From: Nocardioides jiangxiensis
GTDB taxonomy: Bacteria; Actinomycetota; Actinomycetes; Propionibacteriales; Nocardioidaceae
Assembly (NCBI RefSeq): GCF_030580915.1
Contig: NZ_JAUQTA010000001.1
Span: forward strand, 1,054,001-1,118,000
Reading direction: 5' to 3'
Length of the DNA: 64,000 nucleotides
The notes below the pieces were generated by a model that saw only the letters and a list, made by a program, of their open reading frames with translations, was not told the origin of the DNA and ran no database searches. Numbering within the stretch: position 1 is the first letter of the stretch; each line of letters begins with the position of its first letter. This document shows, piece after piece, positions 52,988 to 60,255 of this stretch. Made by a program: the position numbers and the translations under genes.

Positions 52988-53808
52988 TCCGCCCACGGAT
53001 CGCGGCCGCCGCCGTGCTCGCGCTGACCCTCGTCGGCTGCGCGTCCGAAGCTCCTCCGGCCGAGCCGGAGGTCGTGCCGACGACGTTGGCGGCCCAGCCG
53101 AAGCCCAAGCCGCAGCCAAAGGCGCACATCGTGGTGGACGCCGCCCCGGCCCGCCTCCTCAACGGCTACGCCTCGTCGTCCGCGGACGCTGCCTGGCAGA
53201 TGTCGCTCGACTACGTCCGCGACTGGCTCTTCAACCCCGTCCTGATGCAGCAGCACGTCGTGAAGGACGTGCACGAGCTGGACGGGCTCGCCGACGAGAT
53301 GACCCCCGCGGGCGCAGCACGATGGCTCCCGGCTGCCCACAAGGCGCTGCGGCGCTACACGATCAAGCCGTGGGAGACGTTCCGCAAGAACAAGAAGGCC
53401 GAGGCCGAGGTCGCCCAGCTCGCCCTGTGGAACCTCGACCTGTCGAACCAGCGCGGCTGGGACAACCCGATGCTGGGGACCGTCCACGTGAGCGATGCCA
53501 AGATCATCGGCGCCGACGGCCTGGGCGTGATCATGCGGCTCAAGACGCGCATGCGCTTCATCGGCCAGGGCAACCACTACGCGATCCCGTACGAGACGGT
53601 GCTCACCCTGGTCTGGCACTCCAGCGAAGGCACGTGGAAGCTCGATGCGTGGCAGCGCGTCGGCCGCGTGGAGGCAGAGCGGATCGTCGGCAAGGGCGCG
53701 ACCCCGAGCGCCGGCGAGTCGCCCTCTCCCCGCGCGACGGACACCGACGGGGCCTCCCCGCAGCCGACGGACGGGCCCACCCTGGACCCCTCGCTCGCCC
53801 CGGACTGA
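52984..53808 (+). CDS. Secreted lipoprotein, unknown function
   Basis: A 274-residue protein. GTG 52984 overlaps the upstream stop by 4 bp. The signal PRIAAAAVLALTLVGC has lipobox LVGC (cysteine near residue 19). A Pro/Lys-rich linker (QPKPKPQPKAH) leads to a mixed alpha/beta domain of about 170 residues (AWQMSLDYVRDWLFNP, WNLDLSNQRGWDNPML, YAIPYETVLTLVWHS). The tail is Ser/Pro/Thr rich. No family is recognised; the domain could be an NTF2-like or accessory fold. Linked by operon to GDP-sugar enzymes, so an envelope-glycan role is possible. Confidence 0.65.
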   Translation: MIRPRIAAAAVLALTLVGCASEAPPAEPEVVPTTLAAQPKPKPQPKAHIVVDAAPARLLNGYASSSADAAWQMSLDYVRDWLFNPVLMQQHVVKDVHELDGLADEMTPAGAARWLPAAHKALRRYTIKPWETFRKNKKAEAEVAQLALWNLDLSNQRGWDNPMLGTVHVSDAKIIGADGLGVIMRLKTRMRFIGQGNHYAIPYETVLTLVWHSSEGTWKLDAWQRVGRVEAERIVGKGATPSAGESPSPRATDTDGASPQPTDGPTLDPSLAPD

Positions 53809-53839
53809 TCCGCACACGACGACGCCCAGCGGCAACGCA

Positions 53840-53880
53840 CGAAGCCCCCCGCACCTTCACAGGAGCGGGGGGCTTCGTTA
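53840..53880. terminator. Terminator between the lipoprotein and the HBHA-like gene
   Basis: A perfect 13-bp stem (53840-53852 with 53865-53877) around a 12-base loop, followed by TTA. It lies between convergent genes and can serve both. Confidence 0.8.
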
Positions 53881-53893
53881 CGTGCCAGGAAGG

Positions 53894-54388
53894 TCAGGCC
53901 TTCTTCGCGGCAGCCTTCTTGGCCGGAGCCTTCTTCGCGGCAGCCTTCTTGGCCGGAGCCTTCTTCGCGGCAGCCTTCTTGGCCGGAGCCTTCTTCGCGG
54001 GGGCAGCAGCCTCCTCGACCGGAGCCTCGACGGCCTCGACGGCCTTCTTCGGGAGGTACTTCTCGACGAGCTTCTGCGCCTTGGCGGTCAGGTCCTCGAC
54101 CGACTTGGTGAGCTCGGCGAGGCGGGCGTTGACCTGCTCCTGGGCCTTGGCCGGGAGGGCCTTGGCGGCAGCCTGGAGGTCGGCGACCTTGGCGAGGATG
54201 TCGGCCTGGGTCTCCTTGACCGACGCCTCGATCTTGGCCGGAGCGGCCTCGATGGCGGCCTGCAGGTCCTTGACCTGGGCGGCGACCTTCGCCTGGGCGT
54301 CCTTGGCGGTGGAGGTGGCGTCCTTCTGGACGTCCGCGACCTTCTCCTGAAGGTCAGCGACAAGCTTCTTCACGTCGAACTTGGCCAT
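53894..54388 (-). CDS. HBHA-like coiled-coil protein with Lys/Ala/Pro-rich tail
   Basis: A 164-residue protein. Residues 1-115 form a long amphipathic helix/coiled coil (KFDVKKLVADLQEKVADVQKDA-type heptads, QAKVAAQVKDLQAAIE, QEQVNARLAELTKSVEDL). The C-terminus is basic, built of KKAPAKKAAA repeats (about 130-164). This is the plan of mycobacterial heparin-binding haemagglutinin (HBHA): coiled coil plus KKAAPAKK tail that binds sulfated glycans or anionic surfaces. It lacks a signal peptide, as HBHA does. AAGGAG precedes the ATG. The neighbouring XRE regulator also matches the Rv0474-hbhA arrangement. A nucleoid-binding role for the basic tail is the alternative. Confidence 0.75.
   Translation of the reverse strand: MAKFDVKKLVADLQEKVADVQKDATSTAKDAQAKVAAQVKDLQAAIEAAPAKIEASVKETQADILAKVADLQAAAKALPAKAQEQVNARLAELTKSVEDLTAKAQKLVEKYLPKKAVEAVEAPVEEAAAPAKKAPAKKAAAKKAPAKKAAAKKAPAKKAAAKKA
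53898..54001. repeat. Coding tandem repeat, 30-bp unit, in the HBHA-like tail
   Basis: Three identical 30-bp units (53898-53927, 53928-53957, 53958-53987) plus a 14-bp partial unit. Each encodes KKAPAKKAAA in reverse. Identity at DNA level suggests recent slippage and likely copy-number variation between strains. Confidence 0.85.
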
Positions 54389-54447
54389 GATGGGCTCCTT
54401 TTGGTTGGTTCCGGTGGGGCGAGGCCGCCGCACCCGGGGGGTGTTGG

Positions 54448-54828
54448 TCAGCTCTCGCCCTCGTCGCTCTCCGCCGCGTTGATGGCGAGGAACGACGCAT
54501 AGACGTCGAGCAGAGACTGCTTCTGCCGCTCGGTCAGGCCCGGGTCGGCCAGCACGGCCAGCTCCACGGATCCGCCCAGGCCGTCCTCAGGGCTGAGGAT
54601 GCCGGCACGGATGTAGAGCTGCTCCGCGGAGATCCGGAGAGCCTTCGCGATCTGCTGAAGCACGTCGGCGGAGGGCTTGCGCAGGCCACGTTCGATCTGC
54701 GACAGGTACGGGTTCGACACACCAGCAACCTCGGAGAGCTGGCGCAGCGACAGCTTGGAAGCCGTCCGCTGCTCCTTGAGGTACTCCCCCAGGTTGTCGA
54801 CCGTCTTGCCGACCACGCCCTTTGCCAT
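54448..54828 (-). CDS. XRE-family transcriptional regulator (Rv0474-like)
   Basis: A 126-residue protein with an N-terminal Cro/C1 helix-turn-helix: NLGEYLKEQRTASKLSLRQLSEVAGVSNPYLSQIERGLRKPSADVLQQIAKALRI-like, about 10-70. A C-terminal helical region follows (LTERQKQSLLDVYASFLAINA). The start at 54828 lies six bases after GATACT; a perfect palindrome fills the spacer between TTGCTA and GATACT, so strong autoregulation is expected. It is upstream of and co-oriented with the HBHA-like gene, 59 bp apart. Confidence 0.88.
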   Translation of the reverse strand: MAKGVVGKTVDNLGEYLKEQRTASKLSLRQLSEVAGVSNPYLSQIERGLRKPSADVLQQIAKALRISAEQLYIRAGILSPEDGLGGSVELAVLADPGLTERQKQSLLDVYASFLAINAAESDEGES

Positions 54829-54834
54829 GCCGCA

Positions 54835-54864
54835 AGTATCGCTAACTTTTGTTAGCGATAGCAA
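54835..54864 (-). promoter_or_regulatory. Autoregulated promoter of the XRE gene with 24-bp operator
   Basis: TATCGCTAAC-TTTT-GTTAGCGATA (54837-54860) has perfect 10-bp arms. On the minus strand the -35 TTGCTA and the -10 GATACT are separated by 18 bases, and the palindrome covers the spacer and parts of both elements. The ATG at 54828 follows the -10 by six bases (leaderless). Confidence 0.7.
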
Positions 54865-54954
54865 CCGCAAGCAGTGTGAACTGGCGCACGGATCTATGGG
54901 ATTCCCCTTGTCGATAAGGAGAAACCCGACTCGATACCGGTGCTAACCACTGCA

Positions 54955-54971
54955 TGCAACACGGCGTTGCA
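54955..54971 (+). promoter_or_regulatory. Palindrome upstream of the APS kinase gene
   Basis: TGCAAC-ACGGC-GTTGCA is a perfect inverted repeat 69 bp before the GTG start at 55040. Candidate operator in an otherwise featureless 211-bp gap shared with the XRE gene. Confidence 0.35.
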
Positions 54972-55039
54972 AACAACTGGCAAGCACCGCTCCCCGTGGT
55001 GCACGAGGCAGGGGTGCGGCGCATGGGAGGATGACGGCC

Positions 55040-56269
55040 GTGTCCAGCACCGCTCCTCAGCCCTTGCCGCAGCACTGCCCCACGCCGCGGGAGCTCGACG
55101 ACCTCGAGCTGCTCCTCTCGGGGGCCCTCGCCCCGCTCACGGCGTACGACGAGCCCGGCTCGCCGGTGACGCTCGGCCTCCCGGCCGACCTCGCCTCGGC
55201 AGCAGCGTTCGAGCTGGTGGACCCGGAGGGCCTGCCCCTGGCCACCGTCACGCGCGACGGCGGCCGCCTCGTCCCCACGGCACTGGCCACGCCGGCGTAC
55301 GGGCCGTTCCGGCGGCTGCACCTGAGCCCCGCCGAGGCCCGGGCGGCGTACGCCGGCGCGACGTGGATCCCCGTCGCCGACGCCCTGACCACCACCGAGG
55401 TCGCCGACCTCGCCGCGATCGAGGGCCCGAAGGTGCTCGTCGCCCTGACCGGCCACGGCTTCGCCCCGTCGCTCTCCCCGGTCGGCCTGATCCGGGCCAC
55501 GCTGGCCGCCGCCGAGGAGATCGGGGCCGAGGTCATCGCCGTGCCACTGGCGAGCCACGGTGACACCGGAGCCGACGAGGACCTCGCACTGCAGGTCCTG
55601 GACACCTACGCTGCCGACGACGCCCAGCTGCCGCTGCGCGTGGCGCCCACCAGCAGCACGGGGGTCCGCGAGGACCTCGGCGCGAAGGTGGCGGCGATCG
55701 TCGACTTCGACCGACCGCCGCTCGACGAGCGCGGGCTCGTCCTGTTCTTCACCGGCCTGTCCGGATCCGGCAAGTCCACCCTCGCGCGGGCACTCGTCGA
55801 CAAGCTCCTCGAGCAGGGCAAGCGGACGGTCACGAGCCTCGACGGCGACGTCGTGCGCCGCAACCTGTCGGCCGGCCTGACCTTCTCCAAGGAGGACCGT
55901 GAGACCAACATCCGCCGGATCGGCTGGGTGGCCGCCGAGATCGCCCGCCACGGCGGTCTCGCGGTGGTCTCCCCCATCGCCCCGTTCGACTCCACCCGCC
56001 AGGACGTGCGCCGGTACGTCGAGGAGGCCGGTGGAACCTTCTTCCTGGTCCACGTCGCGACGCCGCTCGAGGAGTGCGAGCGCCGTGACCGCAAGGGTCT
56101 CTACGCCAAGGCCCGCCAGGGCCTGATCCCGGAGTTCACCGGCATCTCCTCTCCCTATGAAGTGCCTGAGGACGCCGACGTTCGGGTCGACACCACCGGC
56201 CGCACGGTCGAGGATGCCCTCGCGGATGTCGAGAAGGCCCTCGCCGCCGCCGGACTCCTGGAGGTGTGA
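55040..56269 (+). CDS. cysC: Adenylyl-sulfate kinase with N-terminal degenerate sulfurylase-like domain
   Basis: A 409-residue protein. The C-terminal about 180 residues are APS kinase: P-loop FTGLSGSGKSTLA (about 237-249), TSLDGDVVRRNL, RETNIRRIGWVAAEIARHGG, GTFFLVHVATPLEECERRDRKGLYAKARQG. It phosphorylates APS to PAPS. The N-terminal about 230 residues (TPRELDDLELLLSGALAPLTAY, PLATVTRDGG, then an alpha/beta segment ending APTSSTGVREDLGAK) resemble ATP sulfurylase domains in outline but lack the HNPPHRGH-type active-site motif, so probably are not catalytic. GTG 55040 has GGGAGG nine bases upstream; ATG 55031 abuts that site. The stop overlaps the next gene. Confidence 0.82.
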   Translation: MSSTAPQPLPQHCPTPRELDDLELLLSGALAPLTAYDEPGSPVTLGLPADLASAAAFELVDPEGLPLATVTRDGGRLVPTALATPAYGPFRRLHLSPAEARAAYAGATWIPVADALTTTEVADLAAIEGPKVLVALTGHGFAPSLSPVGLIRATLAAAEEIGAEVIAVPLASHGDTGADEDLALQVLDTYAADDAQLPLRVAPTSSTGVREDLGAKVAAIVDFDRPPLDERGLVLFFTGLSGSGKSTLARALVDKLLEQGKRTVTSLDGDVVRRNLSAGLTFSKEDRETNIRRIGWVAAEIARHGGLAVVSPIAPFDSTRQDVRRYVEEAGGTFFLVHVATPLEECERRDRKGLYAKARQGLIPEFTGISSPYEVPEDADVRVDTTGRTVEDALADVEKALAAAGLLEV

Positions 56270-56808
56270 TGGTCAGCGTCCTGTTCGTGTGCTCGGCGAA
56301 CATCTGCCGTTCGCCGTACATGGAGCTGGCCGGACGCGCGATGCTCAGCCAGGGCTCGTCCCTCGAGCTGAGCTCGGCCGGCACGCTGGGCTTCCTCGAC
56401 AAGCCGATGGACCCGACCATGGCGACCGCCTTCGAGCACAGCCCGGAGGTGACGGAGGCGGACATCGCTGCGTTCCGCAGCCGACGGCTGACCGCCGCCC
56501 ACCTGGAGGCCGCCGACCTCGTGCTCACCGCCGAGTCGGAGCACCGCCAGTTCATCCTGACCGAGTTCCCCGCGGCGTTCCGGAAGGTCTTCTCGCTGGG
56601 CCAGTTCGCGGCCGGGGTGCGGCGCGTGGACTCCACGCTCAGCGGCGTGGACCTCGTACAGGCTGTCGCGACCACGAGCGGAGTCGCGCAGCTCCGTGCC
56701 GACATCGCCGACCCGTATCGGCGGGGTCGCCGGGCGGCCGCAGAAGCGGCCGCGCAGATCGACGAGCTGCTGGTGACCGTGATCCCGGCACTTGAGGAGC
56801 GGAACTGA
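56269..56808 (+). CDS. Low-molecular-weight protein tyrosine phosphatase family protein
   Basis: A 179-residue LMW-PTP-fold protein. The P-loop CSANICRSPYME (Cys9, CX5R) lies at the N-terminus and the general-acid aspartate is in DIADPYRRGRR. It is somewhat longer than the usual 150-160 residues. It overlaps cysC and the LCP gene by one base each (TGATG), so the three are tightly coupled. LMW phosphatases often sit in capsule/exopolysaccharide loci, where they reset tyrosine kinases. Confidence 0.87.
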   Translation: MVSVLFVCSANICRSPYMELAGRAMLSQGSSLELSSAGTLGFLDKPMDPTMATAFEHSPEVTEADIAAFRSRRLTAAHLEAADLVLTAESEHRQFILTEFPAAFRKVFSLGQFAAGVRRVDSTLSGVDLVQAVATTSGVAQLRADIADPYRRGRRAAAEAAAQIDELLVTVIPALEERN

Positions 56809-58064
56809 TGGACAACGACGGCCCGCTGCTGCCGGAGGGCATGCTGTTCGACCAGCCAGCCCGGCTGCGCGTGCGCAAGAGGCGACGCCGGTTCAAGCGG
56901 CTCCACAAGGTCTACGAACGCGTCGTCCCCGCCCGCATCCGGAAGTGGATCGACGACAACCCGGCCCTGGCCGCGATCGTCGGGCTGCTGCTCCTGCTGC
57001 TGCTGATCATCCTGCTGTGGCTGCTCTGGCTGTGGCTGCACCTGCACAAGGCGCCCGGCTTCAACCCCGACCTCGGCGACAACCGCCCGCCGTTCCTCGG
57101 CGGCCAGAACATCCTGCTCGTCGGACTCGACTGCGACGAGGCCGCGCCCACGGGCGACAAGCTCCGCACCTGCAACGACAACGACGGCAACATCGACCTG
57201 TCGAAGCTCACCGGCAGCGGCTTCTCCGACCTGGGCAACGGATCGGCAGGTGCGCCGGCCGACCCCCAGGATCCGACCGGGAGCAAGGCCTTCGAGGCCA
57301 CCGGGGTCCGCAGCGACGTGATCATGGTCGTCCACGTCGCCGAGGACGGGCAGCACGCCCAGGTCGTCTCGATCCCGCGCGACTCGTACGTCGACATCGA
57401 GGGCCACGGCAAGAGCAAGATCAATGCGGCGTTCTCCTGGGGCGGCCCCAACCTCCTCGGTCGCACCATCGAGCAGAACTTCAAGATCCACCTCACGCAC
57501 ATCGTGGTCACCGACTTCGACGGCTTCCGGGGCATCACCGACGCCCTCGGCGGCGTCCAGGTCTACGTGCCCGAGGACGTCATCGACGAGCGGTGCAACT
57601 GCGTCACCTGGCACAAGGGCTGGCAGACCATCAAGGGCGAGACCGCCCTGGACTACGTCCGGACCCGCCACGGCCTGGCCCGCGGCGACTTCGACCGGGT
57701 CCAGCGTCACCAGAACTTCCTGCGCGCGGTCGTGCAGCGCACGCGCGCCATGGACGTGCTCGTCAACCCGGTCAAGCTGACCAGGCTCGTCGACGCGGCG
57801 ACCAGCCACGTGGCGATGGACGACGGCATGAGCGACGCCGAGGTCATGAAGCTGACCTACGCGGGCCTGCGGATGGGCATCGGCGACATGGCGTTCGCCA
57901 CCGTGCCCTTCGAGGGCGCGGCGATGGTGGGCGACCAGTCGGTCGTCCTCCTGAAGATGAAGGAAGCGGTCGAGCTCTTCAACGCCATGCAGCGCGACAA
58001 GTTCATCTCCTACGTCGCCGACCACCAGGTCGAGCAGCTGCCGGCCGAGAACACGGTCAAGTAG
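56808..58064 (+). CDS. LytR-CpsA-Psr (LCP) family glycopolymer transferase
   Basis: A 418-residue protein. A basic cytoplasmic N-terminus (LRVRKRRRRFKRLHKVYERV) precedes one membrane helix (about 51-80), then an extracytoplasmic LCP domain: NILLVGLDCDE, RSDVIMVVHVAEDGQHAQVVSIPRDSYVDIEG-type motif with catalytic Arg/Asp, HIVVTDFDGFRGITDALGGV, LDYVRTRHGLARGDFDRVQRHQNFL. LCP enzymes attach teichoic acids, arabinogalactan or capsules to peptidoglycan. An insert with two cysteines (GLDCDEAAP, KLRTCNDNDG) is present. Last gene of the cysC-phosphatase-LCP operon. Confidence 0.9.
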   Translation: MDNDGPLLPEGMLFDQPARLRVRKRRRRFKRLHKVYERVVPARIRKWIDDNPALAAIVGLLLLLLLIILLWLLWLWLHLHKAPGFNPDLGDNRPPFLGGQNILLVGLDCDEAAPTGDKLRTCNDNDGNIDLSKLTGSGFSDLGNGSAGAPADPQDPTGSKAFEATGVRSDVIMVVHVAEDGQHAQVVSIPRDSYVDIEGHGKSKINAAFSWGGPNLLGRTIEQNFKIHLTHIVVTDFDGFRGITDALGGVQVYVPEDVIDERCNCVTWHKGWQTIKGETALDYVRTRHGLARGDFDRVQRHQNFLRAVVQRTRAMDVLVNPVKLTRLVDAATSHVAMDDGMSDAEVMKLTYAGLRMGIGDMAFATVPFEGAAMVGDQSVVLLKMKEAVELFNAMQRDKFISYVADHQVEQLPAENTVK

Positions 58065-58067
58065 AAC

Positions 58068-58123
58068 CCCTCCTGCACGACAGCCCCCGACGCCGCGGCG
58101 TCGGGGGCTGTCGTGCAGGAGGG
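58068..58123. terminator. Perfect 56-bp palindrome, bidirectional terminator
   Basis: Arms 58068-58095 and 58096-58123 are exact reverse complements, 28 bp each with no spacer. It starts 4 bases after the LCP stop and ends 19 bases before the convergent permease stop. It is the longest perfect palindrome I found in the window. Confidence 0.85.
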
Positions 58124-58142
58124 CGCGCTGCGCCCGCGGGGA

Positions 58143-59132
58143 TCAGACGGCTCGGCGCGGCGGCGTCTGCTCGAGCTCGGCCACGGTCGGCGCACCGAAC
58201 GCGGGAAGGCCGTTCTGCTTGCGCAGCAGTCCCCACACCAGCGGCACCAGGAAGAGCATGGCCAGGCCGATCGCGGCGACGGTGATCGCCTCGAGGTTCT
58301 CCTTGCCTTCGCCGTAGGGGTGCAGGCCGGCCTTGAAGAGGAGTGCGGTGCCCGACATCGTCAGGACGATGACGATGCCGCGACGGATGATCGACTGGGC
58401 GACGCGGGGCGCCAAGCGGGAGCCGAGGATCGTGCCGGGGACCGAGCCGAGGACCAGCGGGAGCAGCAGGTCCCACTCGAGGCCGTGGATCGCGATGTTG
58501 GACAGGGCCGCAGCGAGCACCAGCGGGACCGCCTGCATGAGGTCGGTGCCGACGAGCTTCACGGCGGGAAGGCCCGGGTAGAGCATGAGCAGCGCGATCA
58601 TGATCACCGAGCCGGAGCCGACCGACGTGACGCCGACCAGGAGGCCACCGAGCATGCCGACGAGCACGGTCGGGACCAGGCGGATGTGGGGGTTGGCTTC
58701 CGGGTCCCCGCCACCGCTGTTGACGTTGCGCATGTTGATGAAGAGGCGCAGCGCGTAGGTCGAGGCCGCGAAGAGCAGCGCGATGCCGATGCACATCTTG
58801 AGCGTGTTCTCGAGCTGCGTCGGATCGTCGATCAGCCCGTTGAGCAGCCAGGGCCCCAGGAACGCCATCGGCACGGACCCCGCGATGAGGTACGTCGCGA
58901 GGCGCACGTGCGGCGAGCCCTGCCGCCAGTGGGTGATCGCACCGCCCGACTTGTAGATGGCCGCCGCGGTGAGGTCCGCGGTGACGATCGCCGTGGTGTG
59001 CCCCACGCCCAGGAAGATCAGCGCCGGCGTCATGAGCGCACCGCCGCCCATGCCGGTCAGGCCGACCACGATGCCGACCAGGAAGCCGGCGACCAGGATG
59101 GAGAAGAACTGGTCGGAAATGAGCTCGCTCAC
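58143..59132 (-). CDS. TauE/SafE family membrane permease
   Basis: A 329-residue protein with about eight helices. The two TauE/SafE repeats are visible: VGIVVGLTGMGGGALMTPALIFLGVGHTTAIVTADLTAAAIYKSGGA, and later GMLGGLLVGVTSVGSGSVIMIALLMLYPGLPAVKLVGTDLMQAVPL. The family transports sulfite, sulfoacetate or related anions. It is divergent from cysDN, supporting a sulfur role. GTG 59132 gives the normal start; codons upstream to 59177 are polar and atypical. Direction of transport is unknown. Confidence 0.87.
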   Translation of the reverse strand: MSELISDQFFSILVAGFLVGIVVGLTGMGGGALMTPALIFLGVGHTTAIVTADLTAAAIYKSGGAITHWRQGSPHVRLATYLIAGSVPMAFLGPWLLNGLIDDPTQLENTLKMCIGIALLFAASTYALRLFINMRNVNSGGGDPEANPHIRLVPTVLVGMLGGLLVGVTSVGSGSVIMIALLMLYPGLPAVKLVGTDLMQAVPLVLAAALSNIAIHGLEWDLLLPLVLGSVPGTILGSRLAPRVAQSIIRRGIVIVLTMSGTALLFKAGLHPYGEGKENLEAITVAAIGLAMLFLVPLVWGLLRKQNGLPAFGAPTVAELEQTPPRRAV

Positions 59133-59340
59133 AGGTGCATCCTCGTTCGCCGTGCGACATGGTGCGCGGACAGCCACGGTCCCGGCTTGTCGCGCATGGT
59201 CACAAACCTTAGGGGTTCAGTCGGGATTATGGGCAAGTACGAGGGGCCGTCCGCAGCGAGACGCGGACGGGCGCGGGCATTGGGCGCGCGCACCGTTACG
59301 ATGCTGGTTGCCATAAGCGACGAGAGGTCACCCCAAGCTC

Positions 59341-60255
59341 ATGACAGAAACGCACGCCGACTACCAGCTGAGTCAGCTCGACCAGCTGGAGGCGGAGTCG
59401 ATCCACATCTTCCGTGAGGTCGCCGCCGAGTTCGAGAAGCCGGTCCTGATGTTCTCCGGCGGCAAGGACTCGATCGTCATGCTCCGCCTGGCGGAGAAGG
59501 CGTTCTACCCCGCGAAGATCCCGTTCTCGATCCTCCAGGTCGACACGGGTCTCGACTTCCCCGAGGTCACCGAGACCCGCGACCGCTGGGTCGAGCGCCT
59601 GGGCGTCAACCTCGTCGTCGCGAGCATCGACGACGCGATCAAGAACGGCATCATCCCCGATGCCGCGAAGATCAGCCGCAACCGCCTGCAGATCCCGACC
59701 CTGCTCAACGCCATCGAGGAGAACGGCTTCACCGCCGCCTTCGGCGGTGGCCGCCGCGACGAGGAGAAGGCGCGCGCCAAGGAGCGCGTCTACTCCCACC
59801 GCGACGAGTTCGGCCAGTGGGACCCGAAGAACCAGCGCCCCGAGCTGTGGAGCCTCTACAACGGCCGCCTGCACGAGGGCGAGCACATGCGCATCTTCCC
59901 GATCTCCAACTGGACCGAGCTGGACGTCTGGGACTACATCGGCCGCGAGCAGATCGAGATCCCGTCGATCTACTTCAGCCACCAGCGCCGCGTCTTCGAG
60001 CGCGACGGCATGCTCATGACCGAGACCCCGCTGAACCCGATGCGTGAGGGCGAGGTCGCCGAGGAGCGCACCGTCCGCTTCCGCACGTGCGGTGACATCA
60101 CCCTGACCGGCTGCGTCGAGTCCACCGCCTCGACGATCGAGGAGATCATCGAGGAGGTGGCCGTCGCCCGGAAGACCGAGCGTGGCGCCACCCGCGGTGA
60201 CGACCGCTTCTCCGAGGCCGCCATGGAAGACCGCAAGAAGGAGGGCTACTTCTGA
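59341..60255 (+). CDS. cysD: Sulfate adenylyltransferase subunit 2
   Basis: A 304-residue PP-loop ATP pyrophosphatase: FSGGKDSIVMLRLAEKAF (about 38-55), DTGLDFPEVTETRDRW, AFGGGRRDEEKARAKER and SNWTELDVWDYIGREQIEIP. With CysN it makes APS from ATP and sulfate. The C-terminus FRTCGDITLTGCVESTA is conserved. The stop overlaps the cysN ATG (TGATG). A TACGAT-like -10 lies near 59297, 40 bp upstream. Confidence 0.96.
   Translation: MTETHADYQLSQLDQLEAESIHIFREVAAEFEKPVLMFSGGKDSIVMLRLAEKAFYPAKIPFSILQVDTGLDFPEVTETRDRWVERLGVNLVVASIDDAIKNGIIPDAAKISRNRLQIPTLLNAIEENGFTAAFGGGRRDEEKARAKERVYSHRDEFGQWDPKNQRPELWSLYNGRLHEGEHMRIFPISNWTELDVWDYIGREQIEIPSIYFSHQRRVFERDGMLMTETPLNPMREGEVAEERTVRFRTCGDITLTGCVESTASTIEEIIEEVAVARKTERGATRGDDRFSEAAMEDRKKEGYF

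Noticed and set aside
53898..54001. CRISPR or intergenic repeat
   Set aside because: The repeats lie in frame within the HBHA-like coding sequence and encode a regular lysine-rich tail.
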